Source: Bacillota bacterium
Lineage (GTDB): Bacteria > Bacillota_E > RBS10-35 > JAJYVN01
NCBI GenBank assembly: GCA_021846605.1
Contig: JAJZWQ010000165.1
Coordinates: 1 to 6,555, forward strand
Reading direction: 5' to 3'
DNA length: 6,555 nucleotides
The translations under genes and the position numbers were made by a program. The notes under the pieces are model-generated. The model saw only the letters and a list, made by a program, of their open reading frames with translations. It did not search any database and was not told the origin of the DNA. Shown in pieces: positions 5,152 through 6,555 of the stretch. How positions within the stretch are numbered: the stretch's first letter is position 1; each line of letters begins with the position of its first letter.

Positions 5152-5624
5152 TGGCGTTCGGCGGCGTTGGCCACCGCCTGCGGCTGCTTGCGCATGCGCA
5201 CGAGGGTGCCCCGTCCCGGTTCGGACTCCACCTCCAGGGCGTCAGTGAACTGCTCCATGAAGGCGAACCCGAGACCGCTGTGGTCGGGATCGGTCGAGGT
5301 GGTGAACGCGGGTTGGCGGGCCTGGGCGATGTCGGCGATGCCGCACCCCCAGTCCTGCACCTCGACCTGGATGGCGGCCATGCCCTCCAGGTGGGCACGC
5401 AGGCGGACCCTCCCCGGCGCGTCCGGATAGGCGTGCAGCACGCAGTTACCGATGGCCTCGTCCACGGCCACCTTCAGTTGGTCGATCTCGGCCAGCGTGA
5501 ACGGTAGCCCACCGGCCAACACCGCCACCGCAATCCGGCCGATCTCCGCGCTCTCGGGGAGGCTTGGCAGGGCCAGTTCCAGCCACATCGCGATCGTCGC
5601 CCCGGGCCCGTCATCCCAGGCCAT
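5148..5624 (-). CDS. spoIIAB: Anti-sigma F factor and serine kinase SpoIIAB
   Basis: SpoIIAB binds and blocks SigF and phosphorylates SpoIIAA using ATP; it belongs to the GHKL kinase fold. The frame gives 158 residues (146 in Bacillus). The N box is VAVDEAIGNCVLHAY with Glu56 and Asn60, the G1 box is DWGCGI with Asp91, and ARQPAFTT (102-109) and SGLGFAFMEQF (116-126, G2 box) follow. All expected ATP-site residues are present. ATG at 5624 is preferred because a GGGGGAGGGGG stretch lies 9 bp upstream, inside the spoIIAA end; this makes a 14-bp overlap with spoIIAA. An ATG at 5588 matches the Bacillus N terminus better (MWLELALPSL against MHLEFSALS), but its ribosome binding site is weak. The C-terminal 15 residues are a polar tail. 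Its stop overlaps the sigF start. Confidence 0.96.
   Translation of the reverse strand: MAWDDGPGATIAMWLELALPSLPESAEIGRIAVAVLAGGLPFTLAEIDQLKVAVDEAIGNCVLHAYPDAPGRVRLRAHLEGMAAIQVEVQDWGCGIADIAQARQPAFTTSTDPDHSGLGFAFMEQFTDALEVESEPGRGTLVRMRKQPQAVANAAERQ
5160..5178 (-). promoter_or_regulatory. Hairpin next to the sigF start
   Basis: The end of spoIIAB on the coding strand can fold as GGCGGUG-GCCAA-CGCCGCC, a seven-pair stem (one G-U) with a five-base loop. Its 3' edge lies 8 bases before the sigF GTG, where a ribosome binding site would normally be. Ribosomes finishing spoIIAB would open it. It may enforce coupled SpoIIAB/SigF synthesis, or be incidental to GC-rich coding sequence. Confidence 0.35.
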
Positions 5625-5967
5625 CGCCTGCGACCCCCTCCCCCACGGCGGCGCGTTCGGTGGGGAAAACGCTCACCGATCGTCCCAGCGCCACCATGTC
5701 CAAAACACTTCGGGCCACCCCACCTGGCGGCACCAGGGCCAGGGCCCGACCGGCCTCCTGAAGCCGCCGGATACGGCCCAGGATGGCGCCCAGCCCGGTC
5801 GAGTCCAGAAACGTCAGGCGGCTGAGGTTGAGGATGGTCTTGGCCGCCGGGTTCCCGGCGAGCACCTCGTCCACCCGTTGGCGGAATTCCGCGGCAGTGC
5901 GGACGTCCAAGTCGCCGCTGACGCGAAGCACCAGCGTTCCGGCGTGTACATGCGTCGTCACCTGCAC
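5611..5967 (-). CDS. spoIIAA: Anti-anti-sigma F factor SpoIIAA
   Basis: SpoIIAA is a STAS-domain protein that in its dephosphorylated form displaces SigF from SpoIIAB; SpoIIAB phosphorylates it and the phosphatase SpoIIE reactivates it. The start is GTG at 5967, with GGAGGT 9 bp upstream, giving 118 residues (117 in Bacillus). The longer frame back to a TTG at 5988 would swallow that ribosome binding site. The STAS core is complete: LVLRVSGDLDVRTAAEF (12-28), TILNLSRLTFLDSTGLG (44-60) and the ALALVPPGGVARSVLDM segment (76-92). Ser56 in LDSTGLG aligns with Bacillus Ser58, the phosphorylated serine. It is the first gene of the spoIIA operon, 94 bp after dacF, and overlaps spoIIAB by 14 bp. SpoIIE is encoded elsewhere. 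Confidence 0.96.
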   Translation of the reverse strand: MQVTTHVHAGTLVLRVSGDLDVRTAAEFRQRVDEVLAGNPAAKTILNLSRLTFLDSTGLGAILGRIRRLQEAGRALALVPPGGVARSVLDMVALGRSVSVFPTERAAVGEGVAGDGLG

Positions 5968-6000
5968 GACTGCGCCACCTCCGCCCAAGCCCGGGGCAGG

Positions 6001-6027
6001 CTTCGGCGGTGGGTGGCGCAGCCCTGC
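6001..6027 (-). promoter_or_regulatory. Candidate sigma-H promoter of the spoIIA operon
   Basis: In the dacF-spoIIAA gap, minus strand, GCAGGGCTG (6027-6019) and GCCGAAG (6007-6001) are separated by 11 bp. The sigma-H consensus is RNAGGAWWW, 11-12 bp, RNNGAAT. The AGG and GAA cores and the spacing fit; the AT-rich positions are mostly lost. In Bacillus, spoIIA has a sigma-H promoter at this place. The predicted start is about 26 nt before the spoIIAA GTG. This is a weak motif match in GC-rich DNA. Confidence 0.33.
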
Positions 6028-6061
6028 TGACGGCTTCCGCGCTCGATCGACGCCTGCCGCG

Positions 6062-6555
6062 CTATGCGCGCAGCCAGGGCCACATTCCGGCCCAAAGGCG
6101 CAGCCAGAGGCGGAAACCGCTAATGCGCGGCACCCCGTGGGCGGCGACGAGGGGGACCGTGGCGACCGGTTTGCCGTCCACCCGCACCGTGATCTCCCCG
6201 ACCGCCTGGCCGGCCTTGACCGGCGCGGCTACGGTGTTGGGCAGGGTGGTCTCGCTGATCACCGCCTTCTCCTGGCCCCGGGGCACGGTGACGCCAAACG
6301 CCCGCGCTGGCACGATTGAAACCGTATGCACCAATCCCCCGTCCACCGGAAGCTTGGCGATCACCTTGCCCTGGGTCGAGACGGGCACGGTATTGTAGTG
6401 CGTCAAGCCCCAGCGGAGCATCGCGGCGCTTTCACTGAAGCGCAGCGCGCTGGACGGCTCGCCGAGGACCACGGCGATCAGGCGCGTGTTGCCTTGCTTG
6501 GCCGTCGCCGCCAGGCAGTATCCGGCGAGCTGCGTGAAGCCGGTCTTCAGGCCGT
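6062..6555 (-). CDS. dacF: D-alanyl-D-alanine carboxypeptidase DacF, C-terminal part
   Basis: This is a low-molecular-mass penicillin-binding protein that removes the terminal D-alanine from peptidoglycan stem peptides; the sporulation version adjusts cross-linking in the spore envelope. Only the last 163 residues are in the window; the catalytic SxxK and SxN motifs lie beyond the right edge. The visible part starts within the third active-site motif, GLKTGFT (KTG box), followed by AGYCLAATA and RLIAVVLGEPSS. From about visible residue 55 begins the beta-rich C-terminal domain of the PBP5 family (KVIAKLPVDGG, TLPNTVAAPVKAGQAVGEITV). The protein ends in a Trp/Arg-rich amphipathic helix (FRLWLRLWAGMWPWLRA), the usual membrane anchor of this family. 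The stop is TAG. The dacF name rests on position directly before spoIIAA, as in Bacillus. No terminator follows, so read-through into spoIIA is likely. Confidence 0.92.
   Translation of the reverse strand, partial: GLKTGFTQLAGYCLAATAKQGNTRLIAVVLGEPSSALRFSESAAMLRWGLTHYNTVPVSTQGKVIAKLPVDGGLVHTVSIVPARAFGVTVPRGQEKAVISETTLPNTVAAPVKAGQAVGEITVRVDGKPVATVPLVAAHGVPRISGFRLWLRLWAGMWPWLRA

Noticed and set aside
5968..5988. TTG start for spoIIAA at 5988
   Set aside because: The extension encodes a Gly-rich stretch that is really the GGAGGT ribosome binding site of the GTG at 5967.

Overview
The window is a compact, high-GC sporulation locus. All genes I can support lie on the minus strand, so the biological reading direction is from base 6555 to base 1. 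Strong third-position G/C bias and frequent GTG starts, together with spoIIA and spoVA genes, point to an endospore-forming Firmicute of the high-GC, deep-branching kind (for example Thermaerobacter-, Limnochorda- or Symbiobacterium-like). That placement is inference; the sequence does not fix the genus.

Layout in transcription order. (1) The 3' end of a DacF-type D-alanyl-D-alanine carboxypeptidase runs off the right edge. (2) The spoIIA regulatory cassette follows: spoIIAA (anti-anti-sigma factor), spoIIAB (anti-sigma kinase) and sigF (forespore sigma factor), tightly packed or overlapping. (3) An 80-bp gap carries a good candidate sigma-G-type promoter with a perfect dyad just downstream of its -10. 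(4) A spoVA operon begins with a previously unnamed 57-residue single-span membrane protein coupled to spoVAA by a GTGA overlap. It continues with spoVAB, a dodecin-family gene, spoVAC, spoVAD and spoVAE. (5) After a 122-bp spacer with an AT-rich promoter-like island come an unrecognised acidic 169-residue protein and the start of another unrecognised protein cut by the left edge.

How the genes work together. SpoIIAA and SpoIIAB control SigF so that it acts only in the forespore. SigF and its successor sigma-G then switch on forespore genes. The SpoVA proteins move dipicolinic acid (DPA) into the maturing spore core and release it at germination. DacF trims spore or sporangial peptidoglycan. 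The dacF-spoIIA-spoVA order matches the arrangement known from Bacillus.

The parts not explained by the classical picture are the dodecin-fold gene inside the spoVA operon, which has lost both residues that hold flavin in characterised dodecins, and the small membrane protein at the operon head. Several starts were moved from the longest open frame because Shine-Dalgarno sequences or stop/start overlaps decide them. I saw no rRNA, tRNA, CRISPR array, insertion sequence or integrase.
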